A DNA stretch of 64,000 nt. It comes from Forficula auricularia. Taxonomy: Eukaryota; Arthropoda; Insecta; Dermaptera; Forficulidae. Shown in pieces: positions 1 to 11,735 of the stretch. The stretch's first letter is position 1; each line of letters opens with the position of its first letter. The notes beneath the pieces were generated by a model that worked only from the letters and a program-made list of their open reading frames with translations, was not told where the DNA came from and did no database searches. The translations under genes were made by a program, and so were the position numbers. The stretch lies in the NCBI GenBank assembly GCA_024734495.1, contig JALMQS010000913.1:300793-364792 (forward strand), written 5' to 3'.

Positions 1-1984
1 TTACAATACTATTGAGGCTAGGCAAGCCTACAGACTACAATGAATTTAAAATGAGAATTTATGAAGGTTTTTAAAGATCTTATTAGATAAGTATGATAGT
101 ATGCCAAAAGAAATGCTGTACCCACGAAAATTGACCTAAATTGACGAAAAAAGCTAACTCCAAGAAGCTTATTTTATATGACAGGGTGGTTCCTCAAAAA
201 AGCCAATTTCCTGGTAAACATTTTCGGTATTAGAACTCGAATCGAAAGAAATCGGCAGCCCATTTAATTTAACAATCAAATTATTCTAATCTTTGATAAA
301 TTTACAAATTTTCACTCCAAATTCAATTTACATCTTAGTAGAATTTTAAAATAATGCAATTTTTTTAAAAATTCCAAACACTAGTGTTTTACTCAACGCT
401 GAATTCTTATTTTAAAGGTGTTTTCAAGTGACCATATAGATACATTTTGAGTCAACTGAAATCAAAGACGTTCAACATTTAACAACCAATCGATGGGTTT
501 AATCTTGGGTTTAATTGATACGAACTAAATTATGAAGGTGATTAAGTCTATATTTTTGAAAATTTTAATTTTTCCTAAATTGTAATAAAATTTAAAGATA
601 TATACCTATTATATGTTACACTAGTAAAATAGGTTTCGCTCTTTTCTTCGCTTTTCCTTATAGACACTACTTTTGATTTCTTCTGAATATGTTTTATATT
701 AACGTTGTAATTTAAACATAAACTTGATCCATTGGCTTCTGCTCAGATCATATAGTAAATAGATCTTGAGAATGGTTTCAATTTCATAAGCCGTAACAAT
801 ATACCTACTTAATTATGATTGTGGAGACACGGGCACCCCCTAAAGCTTATAATGACTTAAAAATAGATATGTATTGTGATAACAGATTATTATAGGTACG
901 TTATTTAGTAATATCTATTTTTGAAAAAATAAAAAATATGAACAAATCAAAATTATGCTTTTTCTCAATAACAATAAATAAAAACTTATTTTAAAAATAA
1001 AATTTATATACTAATTTAGATCATTTTCATTTGATTCGCCTCACCATTTAACTTTATCAGAAGATTATTTTTGTGTCTTTATTCATTGATTTAAACAAAA
1101 ATTTAGGGTCAATTGAAGTTTATTTGAAGGCAGAAGTTGGCTCATTTGTTTGTTTTTACGATCTAAAAACCGGAATTCTCTCCGCGAGCTTCCCTCTTTT
1201 GCTAATCATCAATCGTTCAAAAGCCATCTTCTTAAATACCAATCCAACTTCAGGATATTCCAAAAAATCCGAAAAGCAAAAGCTAATATTGACTTTTAAT
1301 TATTGAAAATAAAAGGCCAGCATCTTTTAAAAAATATTAATAAAGTTCAAAAACAAAACTTAATTTAATTTTTTAGGATACTGTCTCATCTTTGTCTGGT
1401 CTTAATAAAATTCATATCACATATTCTACATCAAAATTGTTATAAATTTTTTCATTAGAAATTCATTAAAATCTTAAACAGAAACTAGTGTGCACACTAT
1501 ATGACTTCTTTTAATTACATTCCTCATTTAATTACAAATTAAAATTTTAACTTAAGAAATTAAGAAAAGCGAGCAAGTGCGATTTGGAACTCACAAACAA
1601 GGGATTATATTTAATTAGATGAGAATTTATAAATTAATTTAAAAGATTATAAAGCTTAAAATTAAAAATATTTTATCTCTTTTTATATATTTAGTCTATA
1701 TCTCAATCACGCGTCTTAATTATTATTTTTACTCTCCTTAAATTTACAGAGTCTCGTTCAATTCAAAATGCAGGTCTTTGAAAAAATAACATAAATGATT
1801 AAATACTATATTTCTAATCAACAGAAACCTGTCTGGACTTGTAGCTTCTTTGATGTCAATTTGTCAATAACCGACCAATAAAGAATATATTCTCAATTTC
1901 TTCTTTGATCAGTTAATCGATTGCTACCCTCATTCACCAGACGTAAGACTAGTATTTATTTATTTATTTTAATTTTATTAAATT
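1..1984. other. AT-rich DNA without recognisable features
   Basis: I see no gene, tRNA-like segment or terminal-repeat structure here. Short open frames exist but have low-complexity, AT-driven composition and no family motif. It is most likely intergenic or intronic. Confidence 0.6.
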
Positions 1985-2320
1985 AAAATATTTTATAAAA
2001 ATCATTTTAAACATGATGTTTGTGTCTCCGTATCATATACTTACCATCAACGATAAGTGATAGAAAGTTCGTTCATGTGCCAAAATGTTTTGTTTTTAAA
2101 ACAAAGAACTGATTAAACTTTGGACTTTTTAGCTTAAGAATGTCAGGATCAAATATGCAGAAAATAAAAATAATTAAAATTGTTGTATAACGAGCTTTTC
2201 AACACCTCTAGCTAATGAGCTGAAATTTAGCATACATGTTTGTATTAATAAACTGCATTTCTGAGTATCATCTTCCTAGCTCAATTCCATCACTTTTAAC
2301 CCCAAACAAACTTAAAATTA
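1985..2320 (+). repeat. Dispersed repeat family X, copy 1
   Basis: This block shares a recurring word order with other loci in the window: GATAAC-like text, GTGCCAAAATGTTT, a GAACTGATTA block, TTTTTAGCTT, ATGCAGAAAA, then GAGCTGAAATTT and AATAAACTGC. Related copies lie near 8.1, 11.6, 15.8 (reverse), 22.7, 25.1, 47.6 and 61.9 kb (reverse). The copies are diverged and indel-rich. I see no coding capacity, terminal repeats or target duplication, so the class is unknown. Confidence 0.5.
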
Positions 2321-2454
2321 AAAAACTACACCTCTGTACCGAATTTACAACGAAATCACCTTTTCTCGATATCTGATCTAGATTATCGAAGATTAAATAA
2401 TTTTTTATCAATTTTCGCTAATTTTCTAATTTATATTTTGATATTACAAACCTA

Positions 2455-3728
2455 AAATAAACTGCAACGGATCGTTGCTAAACTTTATCCAAATTCATTT
2501 GAAATATTAATATGTTTATTCCTTTATTATTAATCAGATTTCACTTGCTATTTGCAGTTCATGTTGGCTTTAATTCAAAAATAATGATCGATTCTCATTT
2601 AAAAGTCGAGGAACAACCATTCTACATTCGATTTTTGACATTTCGGTTATTATTGGCAACCATTGGTGAAGACATGGAGGAATCGTCTTAAAATCAAAAA
2701 TAGCAATCGATTCTCATCTAATACTTGAGGAATAACAATTCTACATTAGATTTTTGACCTTTCGATTATTATTGGTAACCATTGCTGAAGACATGGAGGA
2801 ATCGGCTTAAAATCAAAAATAACAATCGATTATTATCTAATACTAGAGGACTAACCTTATCGCATTCCATTTTTGATGTTTTGACTATTAATGGCAACCT
2901 CTACTGAAAACCGGGAAGAATCGACTTAAAATCAAAAAGACTAAATTCTTTTATGGCAAACAACTCAAGCTTGAGTGGTTTACCAAAAAAGAATTTAGTC
3001 TTTTTGATTTTAAGTCGATTCTTCCCGGTTTTCAGTAGAGGTTGCCATTAATAGTCAAAACATCAAAAATGGAATGCAATAAGGTTATTCCTCTAGTATT
3101 AGATAATAATCGATCGTTATTTTTGATTTTAAGCCGATTCCTCCATGTCTTCAGCTATGGTTGCCAATAATAATCGAAACGTCAAAAATCTAATGTAGAA
3201 TTATTATTCCTCAAGTAATAGATGTGAATAAATCGCTATTTTTGATTTTAAGTCGATTCCTCCATGTCTTCAGCAATGGTTACCAATAAAAACCGAAACG
3301 TCAAAAATCCAATTTAGAATGGTTATTCCTCAAGTACTAGATGAGAATCAATCGTTATTTTTGATTTTAACTCAATTCCTCTATGTCTTCAGCAATGGTT
3401 ACCAGTAAAAACCGAAACGTCAAAAATCCAATATAGAATGGTTATTCCTCACGTACTAGATGAGAATCAATCGTTATTTTTGATTTTAACTCGATTCCTC
3501 TATGTCTTCAGCAATGGTTACCAATAAAAACCGAAACGTCAAAAATCCAATATAGAATGGTTATTCCTCAAGTACTAGATGAGAATCAATCGTTATTTTT
3601 TATTTTAACTCGATCCCTCCATGTCTTCAGCAATGTTTACCAATAAAAACCGAAACGTCAAAATTCAGTATAGAATGGTTATTCCTCAAGTACTAAATCA
3701 GAATCAATCACTATTTTTGATTTTAAAG
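2455..3728. repeat. Foldback element with tandem-repeat arms
   Basis: This is a large inverted repeat centred on the palindrome CTCAAGCTTGAG near 2970. Each arm is made of tandem units of about 119 bp carrying the words ATCGATTCTCATCTAATACT, GAGGAATAACAATTCTACAT and GAAGACATGGAGGAATCG. The left arm holds about three units (phases near 2587, 2706 and 2825). The right arm holds about six in reverse orientation (period about 118 bp, to about 3728). The left outer end begins AAATAAACTGCAACGGATCG. A half copy, ending at the same central word, lies at 53846-54347. Inverted arms built from tandem subunits resemble Drosophila Foldback elements, but I see no transposase and no clear target duplication. 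Confidence 0.8.
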
Positions 3729-4183
3729 TTGCTATGGTTACTTATAAAATCTCCTCCCAAATGTTTATCATTTCACAGCGAGAAGCCTAACCATTCTTAC
3801 TTAAGCAAGTTTAAATGAGCTATATTACCGATCAAATGAATAAATTTTAAAGTTTTTTTTAAATTTTTTGTAAAATAAGGAATTTAAAAAAGTACTATTT
3901 TACTAGTAAAGTACTTTAAAATATACTTTTACTAAAAACTTTATTTAACCTTTTTTGTTGTCCCCAAGATACTTAATTAGGATATCCAATTTCATCAAAA
4001 TTCGTTAAGTCATTTTCAAGATATTTAAAAAAAACTAAAAAAGTACCCAAATAAAGTACTAATGTTTGTGATATGTACCAAAAACTAATCAGCGCTTCAT
4101 TTTGTTAAAAGAATGGTAGGTTTTAAATTTCATTTTAATCGGTGCAAAGGTGTGGAAAAAATCGTGGACGAAAAAAACGATAA

Positions 4184-4221
4184 CATCCATCCATCCATCC
4201 ATCCATCCATCCATCCATCCC
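4184..4221 (+). repeat. (CATC)n microsatellite
   Basis: About nine perfect tandem CATC units. They create a spurious open frame of Ser-Ile-His-Pro repeats. Confidence 0.95.
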
Positions 4222-4413
4222 CACGCACTTCCAAAAAAAAATGGCACTTTTTGGCCTCTCGACCAGACCCCATGTAATTTTTGGCAAAATCGTCACGTGC
4301 TAAAATTCAATCTAATTGAATACTTCAATTTGTGACCTTAATTGAGTCCATGGGTTCCGTAGTCTTTACCTGAGGACCCTTTGAAGTCCCGCTTGGCGCG
4401 CGAGCGATTACAA

Positions 4414-4445
4414 TACTTTACCCATGCTTCGCATTGGATAAAGTA
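4414..4445. repeat. Short hairpin
   Basis: TACTTTACCCA and TTGGATAAAGTA pair around the loop TGCTTCGCAT with one mismatch. It follows a locally GC-rich patch containing GGCGCGCGAGCG. It may be the terminal hairpin of a degraded mobile element, but no partner end was found. Confidence 0.4.
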
Positions 4446-5059
4446 AAAAAAATCTTACGGATTATATTAAAAGTAAAAAAAAAAAATAATAATAACTTAC
4501 ATAGGGAGGGCTTTGTTTAATTAAAATTTTTTAAATCTCATTTTCTCTGTCTTCCTCTTTACTTTATAATTTTTTCATTCCATTCATTGTAAAATTTCAA
4601 TTAAATCATTCGAAAATGACAAATGATTTAAATAATTAGAATTTCTCTTTGAAGAAATACTATATATCACTGAACCCTTCTCCCCTTCTTCCCCTCCTCT
4701 GCCCCCACTTTGTTGGATATTAACCGATATGTTTATCAAACGAGCAAAATATCTCCATTCGTTGTCGGGAAAAAATTAATCGCCTATTCGTGTTTTTAGT
4801 TTAAATCACGCAGGTTTTCAGTCATTCATTCGCTTTCAATAGACGACCTCTGGATGTGTTTTTTTAATACAAAAGTAAATATGACAAAAAAATAAAAATA
4901 TTGAAACATATAGCAGAGAGAAAATTTATTTGAGTAATGTTATTTAACCCTTTACAGTTTATTTTTTCATCAAAAAATATAGGTAGGTACGTGTATCTTT
5001 ACATATATTAGACAAAATCTTAAAAATAAATTTAGTAAGAATTTCAAAGTAGTTTCTAG

Positions 5060-5160
5060 ATAAGTTTGTATTTGCGAAGGGCTGCCGCGACCTCAGATAT
5101 CGAACCCAGGTGCCAAAAAACACTATTCAGACGTTTGCCAAACCTTTGAGACAATCCACT
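5060..5160 (-). repeat. Possible tRNA-derived SINE fragment
   Basis: On the minus strand, GGATTGTCTCAAAGGTTTGG resembles a polymerase III A box and CTGGGTTCGATATC resembles a B box, at tRNA-like spacing. The cloverleaf is not intact and no tail or target duplication is evident. Confidence 0.35.
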
Positions 5161-5239
5161 TATGACATAAAATCAACAATCGAATTTCAATTTTTTTTCT
5201 AATTTTGAAGACATTATTTGCCTATTTCTATATACCTTT

Positions 5240-6050
5240 CAGTGCCGTGCTATCCATGGATGATGTGGATGCGGTGCATACCTAAAATTTCAAACATTTA
5301 GATTATTTTCATAAATATCGACTTCAAAATTTCAGGAAGATCTTTAAATTTACAAATTATTATCCGTTATTTCAAATATTTCTATAAAAAACATTTTTTG
5401 TTTTGAAAAGTATGTATATTGGTTCTCGAAATGAAATGAAATTGTTGCATAATTTTAAGGGGCGATTAAAATGAATGATTTTTCCGAAAAGGGTGCTGAT
5501 AGAATGTTTGAAGTCCCTGCCTGGTATATCTTCCTGTTCAAGCATGTCAAAGACACGTCCAGACGAATTTAGTCGAATACAAATTGTTCTCGCTAAAGAA
5601 TTATTAAAATAGAAATATTACAAAAAAGGAATAAATAAAGATGATTCGGGAATATTTGGACTAATCCATTTTTAAGAGCTCTCAATATATAAGATCGGAA
5701 ATAACTAAGAGTGCTATAGAAAAGTCATAGCTTGTTTATAGCAATAGAATTAGAAGAAATTTAAGATTTTCTTATTGAATGGGCTGATTCATTGTGCAAG
5801 ATGGTCGATTTCCATCTCAGGGACTGCAGAGTTTTAAGTCACAAGATTTAATTTCTGACTCCTACCTTCACTCATAAGGTCCCAAAATATATTTTAAAAA
5901 AATCTAATGTTAAATTTGAAAAATAACGGAAATAATACCGTATTCGATGAAATTTGCAAAATAAAATCGAAGATTAAAATATAATATCAAAAAATGTAGT
6001 GTACTTTTTTGGTCAGCATCCTCTGGTTTAAAAGTCAACAACCGCCACTG
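5240..6050. mobile_element. Non-autonomous hAT-like element, copy 1
   Basis: The left end reads CAGTGCCGTG and the right end, reversed, CAGTGGCGGT, so the termini share CAGTG(C/G)CG as hAT elements do. The flanking 8-mers are ATACCTTT (5232-5239) and ATACCTAT (6051-6058), a 7/8 match to an 8-bp target duplication. The interior has no transposase and is AT-rich. Nearly the whole body recurs at 14217-14927 in the same orientation. It is probably a deletion derivative mobilised in trans. Assignment to hAT rests on termini and duplication length only. Confidence 0.72.
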
Positions 6051-6319
6051 ATACCTATAAGTATTTTTGATTTTTGACATTTTTAGATTCAGAGAAAAGG
6101 CAGACACAGTCTAATCGGGTCTATTAGAAAGACTATACCTACTCTTAAAATAGATGAGAAAAAATGGGAAACAAAATCTATTTTCTTATTTATTTTTACT
6201 TTCTTGGTAACAATCACAGAAATAGTAATCGAAACGATGTGTATTATTACTTATTTTTTTCGGTATAGCATCAATGTCCATTTAACCAAATCCTAAAGGA
6301 AGTATTTTATATTTTTCAT

Positions 6320-6461
6320 ATTTGTTTATGTGTGTATGAGCGTGTGTGAATTTGTTTAGGGGACATATTATAACCGGTCTTTGGGCTGAAGCGGACTTGA
6401 ACCTGGGCTTGCTGATTCGTAGTCAAGAACTCTACTCACTTGACCAACATGACCTCCGTAT
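6320..6461 (-). mobile_element. tRNA-derived SINE (family S1)
   Basis: Reading the minus strand from about 6461, GGAGGTCATGTTGGTCAAGTG is followed by the B-box-like AGGTTCAAGTCC. The tail ACCGGTTATAATATGTCCCC runs into CACACACGC-rich sequence and ATAAACAAATATG. The same tail order occurs in the SINE at 39690-40663, which defines a shared family. Host transcription would use internal polymerase III promoters. No clear target duplication was found. Confidence 0.6.
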
Positions 6462-7439
6462 TATTTTAAATTTTATAGTAAATAAAATTACAATTATATG
6501 GATATTTTATCTTAAAAACTTGAAAACAACCATTGTGTTAATTCTTTAATACATTTTTTATATTTATAGCTTAGAAAAGCAGTATTCGTACCGTACTCGA
6601 AATTATTTCACAGTTTTTAATAATTATATATAATTGTTTTCTTTTTCTCAATCTTACATAATCAAAAAGAAACTCTTGTCAATTAAAAAACAATTCTATT
6701 TATACATGTTTCGGACCTTGTCAAATCCATCTTCAGTTTATTTTATAAAACAATACTTTTCCCTTACATAATCTTCATATCACATTTTGTCAAACAAAAA
6801 CAAAAACAAAAACCAATGACATAATTAATAGATATCCAAAAACACTTAGGATATTAACCAAAAGGTTTGTTTCTTAAACTTTTGTAAACGAAAAAGGGTG
6901 AATAGCTTTTATGTATTTTTGAAATATTTTCTAGTCAAAATATAAACTATTTTTTCAGAATGGTAGATGACTTCATCACATTTATATAGGTTAGGTGTTA
7001 TCCGGAAAAAATTAGAAACACTGGCTTAGAACACATAATAAGTCAGCTAAGTGCGAGCCGTCCCTCATACCCACGGTTTCGTACTTTAAAACTTCCCAAA
7101 TACCTGGGATAACAAATTCCTTTTTATTTCTCGTGAGGAAATTGGTGAATTTCACATAAAATTGACCACTTTGGGGATACGCACAGGGTCATTTTAAAAT
7201 GATATAAATATAAAAAAATAATATAAGCACAATTAAATTCGATTTTAAAGAGACCTTTACAGAAATACATTCCACTCCATGATGAAAAATATTTTTTATT
7301 TAATACCCCACATAAAATTCGATTCTCCCCAAATAATCATTCAATTAAAATTTTAAAATTATTTTTAATTTTGAGAAAAATGAACACATATAACTTATAA
7401 GTTTCAAGTTTTTTTTTTTACTTTTTTTTACTATCTACT
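6462..7439. other. AT-rich DNA with one ribozyme-like repeat end
   Basis: Apart from the hammerhead-like site at 6690-6738, I see no gene or classified repeat in this stretch. Confidence 0.5.
6690..6738 (-). repeat. Hammerhead-like repeat end
   Basis: On the minus strand the order is CTGAAGA, T, GGAT, loop, GTCC, then GAAACATG. This resembles the catalytic core of hammerhead ribozymes found in Penelope-like retroelement terminal repeats. There is one extra nucleotide before stem II and no visible partner strand for stem III. It is likely a relic, and ribozyme activity is not implied. Confidence 0.4.
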
Positions 7440-7535
7440 TTACTCTGACAGTCGGGGGAATGACAGACATATTGTATTGACCGTAATAAGGTCCCCTTTT
7501 ACTTTTGAACAGAACTCTAAAAAAAGGTGATTTAG
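7440..7535 (+). repeat. Fragment of a common insect dispersed repeat
   Basis: The order GACAGTCGGGGGAATGACAG, ACAGACATAT, GTAATAAGGTCCCCTTTTAC, then GAACAGAACTCTAAAAAAA resembles a motif I recall as widespread in insect genomes (GACAGACAGACA, GGGTTCCGTTTTTAC, GGTACGGAACCCTAAAAA). The match is by memory of the family, not by a search. Confidence 0.35.
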
Positions 7536-7984
7536 TATTTTTTCCAGTATTCCTTCTCCGACAAAAATCACAATGAGCCCCTCCTAATTAAAATACTCTT
7601 AATCCTATATTGCTAAAAACCTTTGGATTTACATTAATATCTTCTCATAAGAAAATGTTTAAAGTGGAATGTGTTGCCAATTGATATTCTACATTCGATG
7701 CAGCTGCAGATGAATGTATACAACTATTAGTATTGATTTATTTCCTATCAGAATTTGTTCAATAGAAATCACCTCTCGTAGAGAAATATAGCGTCTTCTG
7801 TATTCTATAATAATTTTATTTATTCAAAGCACTCAACTCATGAACTATTATTACTATATTATTGTGTAATGTTTTGAAAAATTACTCGGTTCGCTCGACA
7901 GGCCAAGTCAGTCGGTCGGCTGGTATATTGAATTAATCAAAAAATTTTAATTCATTTCTATTTTATTTTGCCATTTCATGATTA

Positions 7985-8335
7985 GAAATGTTTGAAACGT
8001 GGAGAGAAACGAGTTTGCTATTTGTCACCCTCGATAACTTAAATAACAAAAAAAAAAAAAAAAAAATGAAATGCAAATGCTCTTGGAAAGTTCCTTCTTT
8101 TTCCAACATGTTTATATTTCCAAAAGAAAAAACTGATTAGTTTTTCGGCTTTCTAGCTTCAAAATTTATGTTTTAAAAATGCGGAAAACCAATTAAATAT
8201 GACAAGTCAACAAATATGGTTTGAGTCAATGAGCTAAAATTTGATACCCAAGTTTGTCTAAATAAACTGCGCCTCTATATGTTAAATTCCAGGCTTGATT
8301 CATCATCCGCTGACAAATCCCTACATTGCGGAAAG
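7985..8335 (+). repeat. Dispersed repeat family X, copy 2
   Basis: It shares with the other copies GAAACGTGGAGA, CATGTTTATATTTCC, AACTGATTAGTTTTTCGGC, AATGCGGAAAA, GAGCTAAAATTTGATACCC and AATAAACTGCGCCTC. A 19-bp oligo(A) tract interrupts it at 8048-8066. Non-coding, class unknown. Confidence 0.5.
8048..8066 (+). repeat. Oligo(A) tract
   Basis: Nineteen consecutive A residues. No retroposon body or target duplication is obvious beside it. Confidence 0.9.
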
Positions 8336-8689
8336 CTTTTCAAGTATTGAAAAAGTTCTCACTTTATTTATTTATTCTTATTTTCTTCTAAAGCATAGAA
8401 TTTCTTTCATTTTAACTATTACATAAAAAAGAATGTCTTTACACAATTCATACTATATACAAATACTATATGTGTACCTTCACTCTTTGCCAATGGCCTT
8501 GACATGGTGAAAGCACTTGAACTCAATAAGTCTCACAAATTAAGTAACATGTTGCACTGTTATTCTTGGATGGGTAAACTACTAAGACACTGTGTTCTTT
8601 CTATTGGTGTATTAACATCCATAATAAAATTCTATGTCAAATCAAGGACCTGAAAAACAAAGGTTTAGTGCAATTCTTCATTCACAGAT

Positions 8690-8816
8690 ACCTTCAACTA
8701 CGACCCTATCCCTGAAATTTCTGCTTCTTTTCACGATACAGGGGTCTACCGCGGAATACAGGGGTTGTAACTTTTTGGTGCAACTTCTTCTTGAATCAAT
8801 ATCATTACAAAAGTAG
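8690..8816 (+). pseudogene. LINE family L1 3' end, copy 1 (5'-truncated)
   Basis: The forward strand carries GCAACTTCTTCTTGAATCAA and TATCATTACAAAA, the same 3' terminus seen in reverse orientation near 14.9, 34.2 and 42.4 kb. The upstream text CCTATCCCTGAAATTTCTGC and GGGGTCTACCGCGGAATACA also aligns with those copies. The open frame ends with the residues EYRGCNFLVQLLLESISL, matching the frame of the 34-kb copy. Only the last ~40 codons of the reverse-transcriptase ORF and the short 3' end remain, as expected for target-primed insertion that stopped early. Confidence 0.65.
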
Positions 8817-8820
8817 TCAA

Positions 8821-9924
8821 AATTTTACTTTACGCACACTCTACTCCTAACCCTTTACAAATTCCTAATTAATTATAATAATATAGAGTTCACCTATGTT
8901 GTTACCATGAGTGCAATTCATTATTCAATTATTAACAGATTAATAAAACTAAAATCACCTAATTATTAGAATCCCAAAATCTAACTTTCATGAATTACTA
9001 GTTCAAATCTGAAATTGTATTTCCGGATGAACTCTTTCAAGTTTCGATATTAAAAATTTGGTTTTTAATTTTTAATTACTAAGAGAAAGCAGATATACCA
9101 GAATAATTAGAGAGTGAGTTTTCCGAGAAAATACTTGACTAATTGTTCCTAAAGTTATTTGTTAATTGTTTCTTTTGAACATGACTCAATTGTATGTCAG
9201 AAATTTCATTCACCTAATCTTGAAAATCAACAACTCTGCTAGTTTCGCCAATAAAACTTTTCAGCTTTAACAGCTTTTTAAAATTAAATTTGAGTTACAA
9301 GTGAAAATTTAAACATTTTTTTTTTATTCATTTTAGATAGAAAACAAGCTTGACACAAAAGTTCACTTAATCACTACCAACTTCTTGGACTTATTGCAGT
9401 TATTTGATAGCTCCATATAATATAATATATTAATAATTCGAATTTTTTCTGGTTTTCTGTATTTCCACTTCAGAAGATTCAGAGCTTTATAAATTTTTCC
9501 TGTTTGTGAAGTGGGTAAATAATAAAAAAAATAGTTTAGAACTTAGTCACAAATTAAAATCAAATCAGCTATTGTCGAGATACCTATAATCTTACTTAAA
9601 ATACCAAAAGAAAACTGAAAGTTAAATTACCAATCAATCCTGAAACACGAAAAAACGTCCATCGGTGTAACTAAATGTAAACTAGTTGCGTTTCATATTC
9701 AACGAAATTCACAAGAGGGTGTCATCTACTAATAATCAAAATTATTCATGGTCAATGACACTCTCTAGTGATTTTTTTAGAAATTTAAAGTCTATTACGA
9801 TCGACAATTTGAAACTTTATATTCAATTTTGGAATTGTCATTTCAATGTCCTTCGATTTTTAAAAATGTGTTATTTTAATTTAATCTTTGAAGAAAATAT
9901 TTAACGCTATACTTATGTCAGATG
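8821..9924. other. AT-rich DNA without recognisable features
   Basis: No coding exon, tRNA-like box pair, terminal repeat or tandem array was recognised. Confidence 0.55.
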
Positions 9925-10110
9925 GGTCTACTTTACAGGGTAGCCAATAGGACCGGATCGCTATTAGCACTTGGGTTCAATTCCCAAAGGAATAAACACA
10001 ACCCTCCTGACATGTAATAAAAGTTATCCATCACAACTCGGGTTTAGTAGATGACAATCTCTCGAGAGAGACGTTACCATTTATAATATATTGTGATAAC
10101 AGAAATACAT
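9925..10110 (+). mobile_element. tRNA-derived SINE-like repeat
   Basis: A tRNA-like head begins near 9935 with GGGTAGCCAATAGGACC. The B-box-like GGGTTCAATTCCC follows about 40 bases later. The body continues with AACACAACCCTCCTGACATG and CTCGAGAGAGACGTTACC. The cloverleaf is imperfect, and no other copy or target duplication was found. Confidence 0.5.
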
Positions 10111-10377
10111 AGTTGATGTCTTTATCAAATGAGAGCCGTGGGAACGATCAGTATTTCCGAATACTATCTTTTCATATTGTTTCCTGTTTAGCGCTGTCAC
10201 GGAGGCTCATCAATCTTAATTAGGCTAAATGGACCAGGGATATAAAATAGCTTTGTCTTAATACTGGTCAGTTACTATTGATTTTAAAGGACATAGACTT
10301 ATATTGTTGATTAGATTTGGAATTTATTTATTCACAGTGAACATCATTAAGCTATCTCAGTTCTAAGACTGCTTTAA

Positions 10378-10401
10378 TTTTTTTTTTTTTTTTTTTTTTT
10401 T
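10378..10401 (+). repeat. Oligo(T) tract
   Basis: Twenty-four consecutive T residues. It could be the tail of a minus-strand retroposon, but the sequence to its right was not recognised. Confidence 0.9.
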
Positions 10402-11504
10402 AACATCCCGCCTTCTCCATTACCTGGGGAAAATATTATAATTTAAGTCTTCCCTTGCTTTCTTCTATCCTTATTTATAATTTAAAGGAATATTTAAAAA
10501 AATGAAAAATACACTTCCCATATAGGATTTGCATTTTATGGCGTCGTGGTATTCTACTATTTTCTCAAGAGACGAAATATTTAGGTCAGCTGATTTTTTT
10601 TTTAAGGAATCTATTTTACATATAAAAATCCCTCTTTTTATTTATTTTGAAATATTTCTCTATAGTTCTATACATAATTTAAAATTTTTAAACTTTTATA
10701 TTAAGGTATACCCAAAACTTTTATTGATAAACGTTGGATATTTATTTGAACATTTTAACTGTTTTTATTTCCAAAAATATATACATATTTTTATGATACT
10801 ATACTACTAACTAGAGTAAATTGAAGTAATATAATGACCTTGAAAGTTAGAATTCTCAACACTAAAATTAACCTTGTACGCTTGGTTGCCGACATACAGG
10901 CGCTCCCATGAATGAATAATTATTACCACTGTACAATAATAAATAATAAAGATAAAATAATTAATAATTTGTTGAGTTGGAGACAAAATATTTGTTAACA
11001 AATATTTCATATCAGGCTGAGACTATTTAATTATTATGAGTTTTATTGTTTTACATTTTTTGTAATTAAAATCTTAATTCTTCGAAAATATTTACGTGAC
11101 TTTGGAATTTAAACTCTTTAAACTACTAGAGTTATATGTCACACAAATTAAATAAATTTAATAAACAATAAAAATTATTTTAATTTATTTATTATTTATT
11201 CAATAACTAGCTTCGGTCACCAATAGTAGTAATAAATATCGTATTAGTTTTTGGAAATTATCAAACATCTCTTACAGATGAATCTGGGTTTATTTTAATT
11301 TATATTTTTTCTTTTAGTGATAAATAAGTCCACGTTAATAATAAAATGGAAATTCTTTTGATGTTAATGAGAAACAATAACACCAAACAAGCACTATTAC
11401 AATAGGTAAGAACCAGCTCTGGTTACAAGTTTCTTTCATTGGTCATTTTAAAAGAATGAAGAACTTCAAAAACATCTGTTTTTAAAATATTGAAAATGAC
11501 TTTC
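10402..11504. other. AT-rich DNA without recognisable features
   Basis: Open frames on both strands around 10.5-11.0 kb are rich in Phe, Ile and Tyr and look like translations of random AT-rich sequence. Nothing else was recognised. Confidence 0.55.
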
Positions 11505-11735
11505 TAATAAATTATTTCTCGGTTATGCTGTTCATGTCTGAAACTTGGAGAAAAATCATTTTCGACTAAGATTTTTTCCTGAGTGTGTGTCTGCCTGGAT
11601 TCCAATATTCACGATAAGTCAACAACGGAATGTTGAAAGCTTGTTTTGGTGCCACAATTTTTATATTTTGGATGCTCAAGGACTCCCCTAGCTTTAGTAC
11701 TTCTGGTTAAAAAATTCAGAACTTATCATTTTTTA
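11505..11735 (+). repeat. Dispersed repeat family X, copy 3
   Basis: Shared words include ATGTCTGAAACTTGGAGA, AATCATTTTCGACTAAG, CTGGATTCCAATATTCACGATAA, AAGCTTGTTTTGGTGCCA and AGTACTTCTGGTTAAAAAATTCAG. It ends before the GAGCTGAAATTT part seen in copies 1 and 2. Confidence 0.55.

Larger units (their letters stand above)
3729..5059. other. AT-rich DNA with microsatellite and hairpin
   Basis: No gene is seen. The stretch holds a CATC microsatellite and a small hairpin inside a more GC-rich patch near 4340-4450, both listed separately. A segment around 3880-4080 repeats AAAGTACT-type words and may be an old repeat. Confidence 0.5.

Noticed and set aside
2455..3728. CRISPR-like array
   Set aside because: Units are ~119 bp, similar throughout, without short repeats and unique spacers, and form a palindrome in eukaryote-like DNA.
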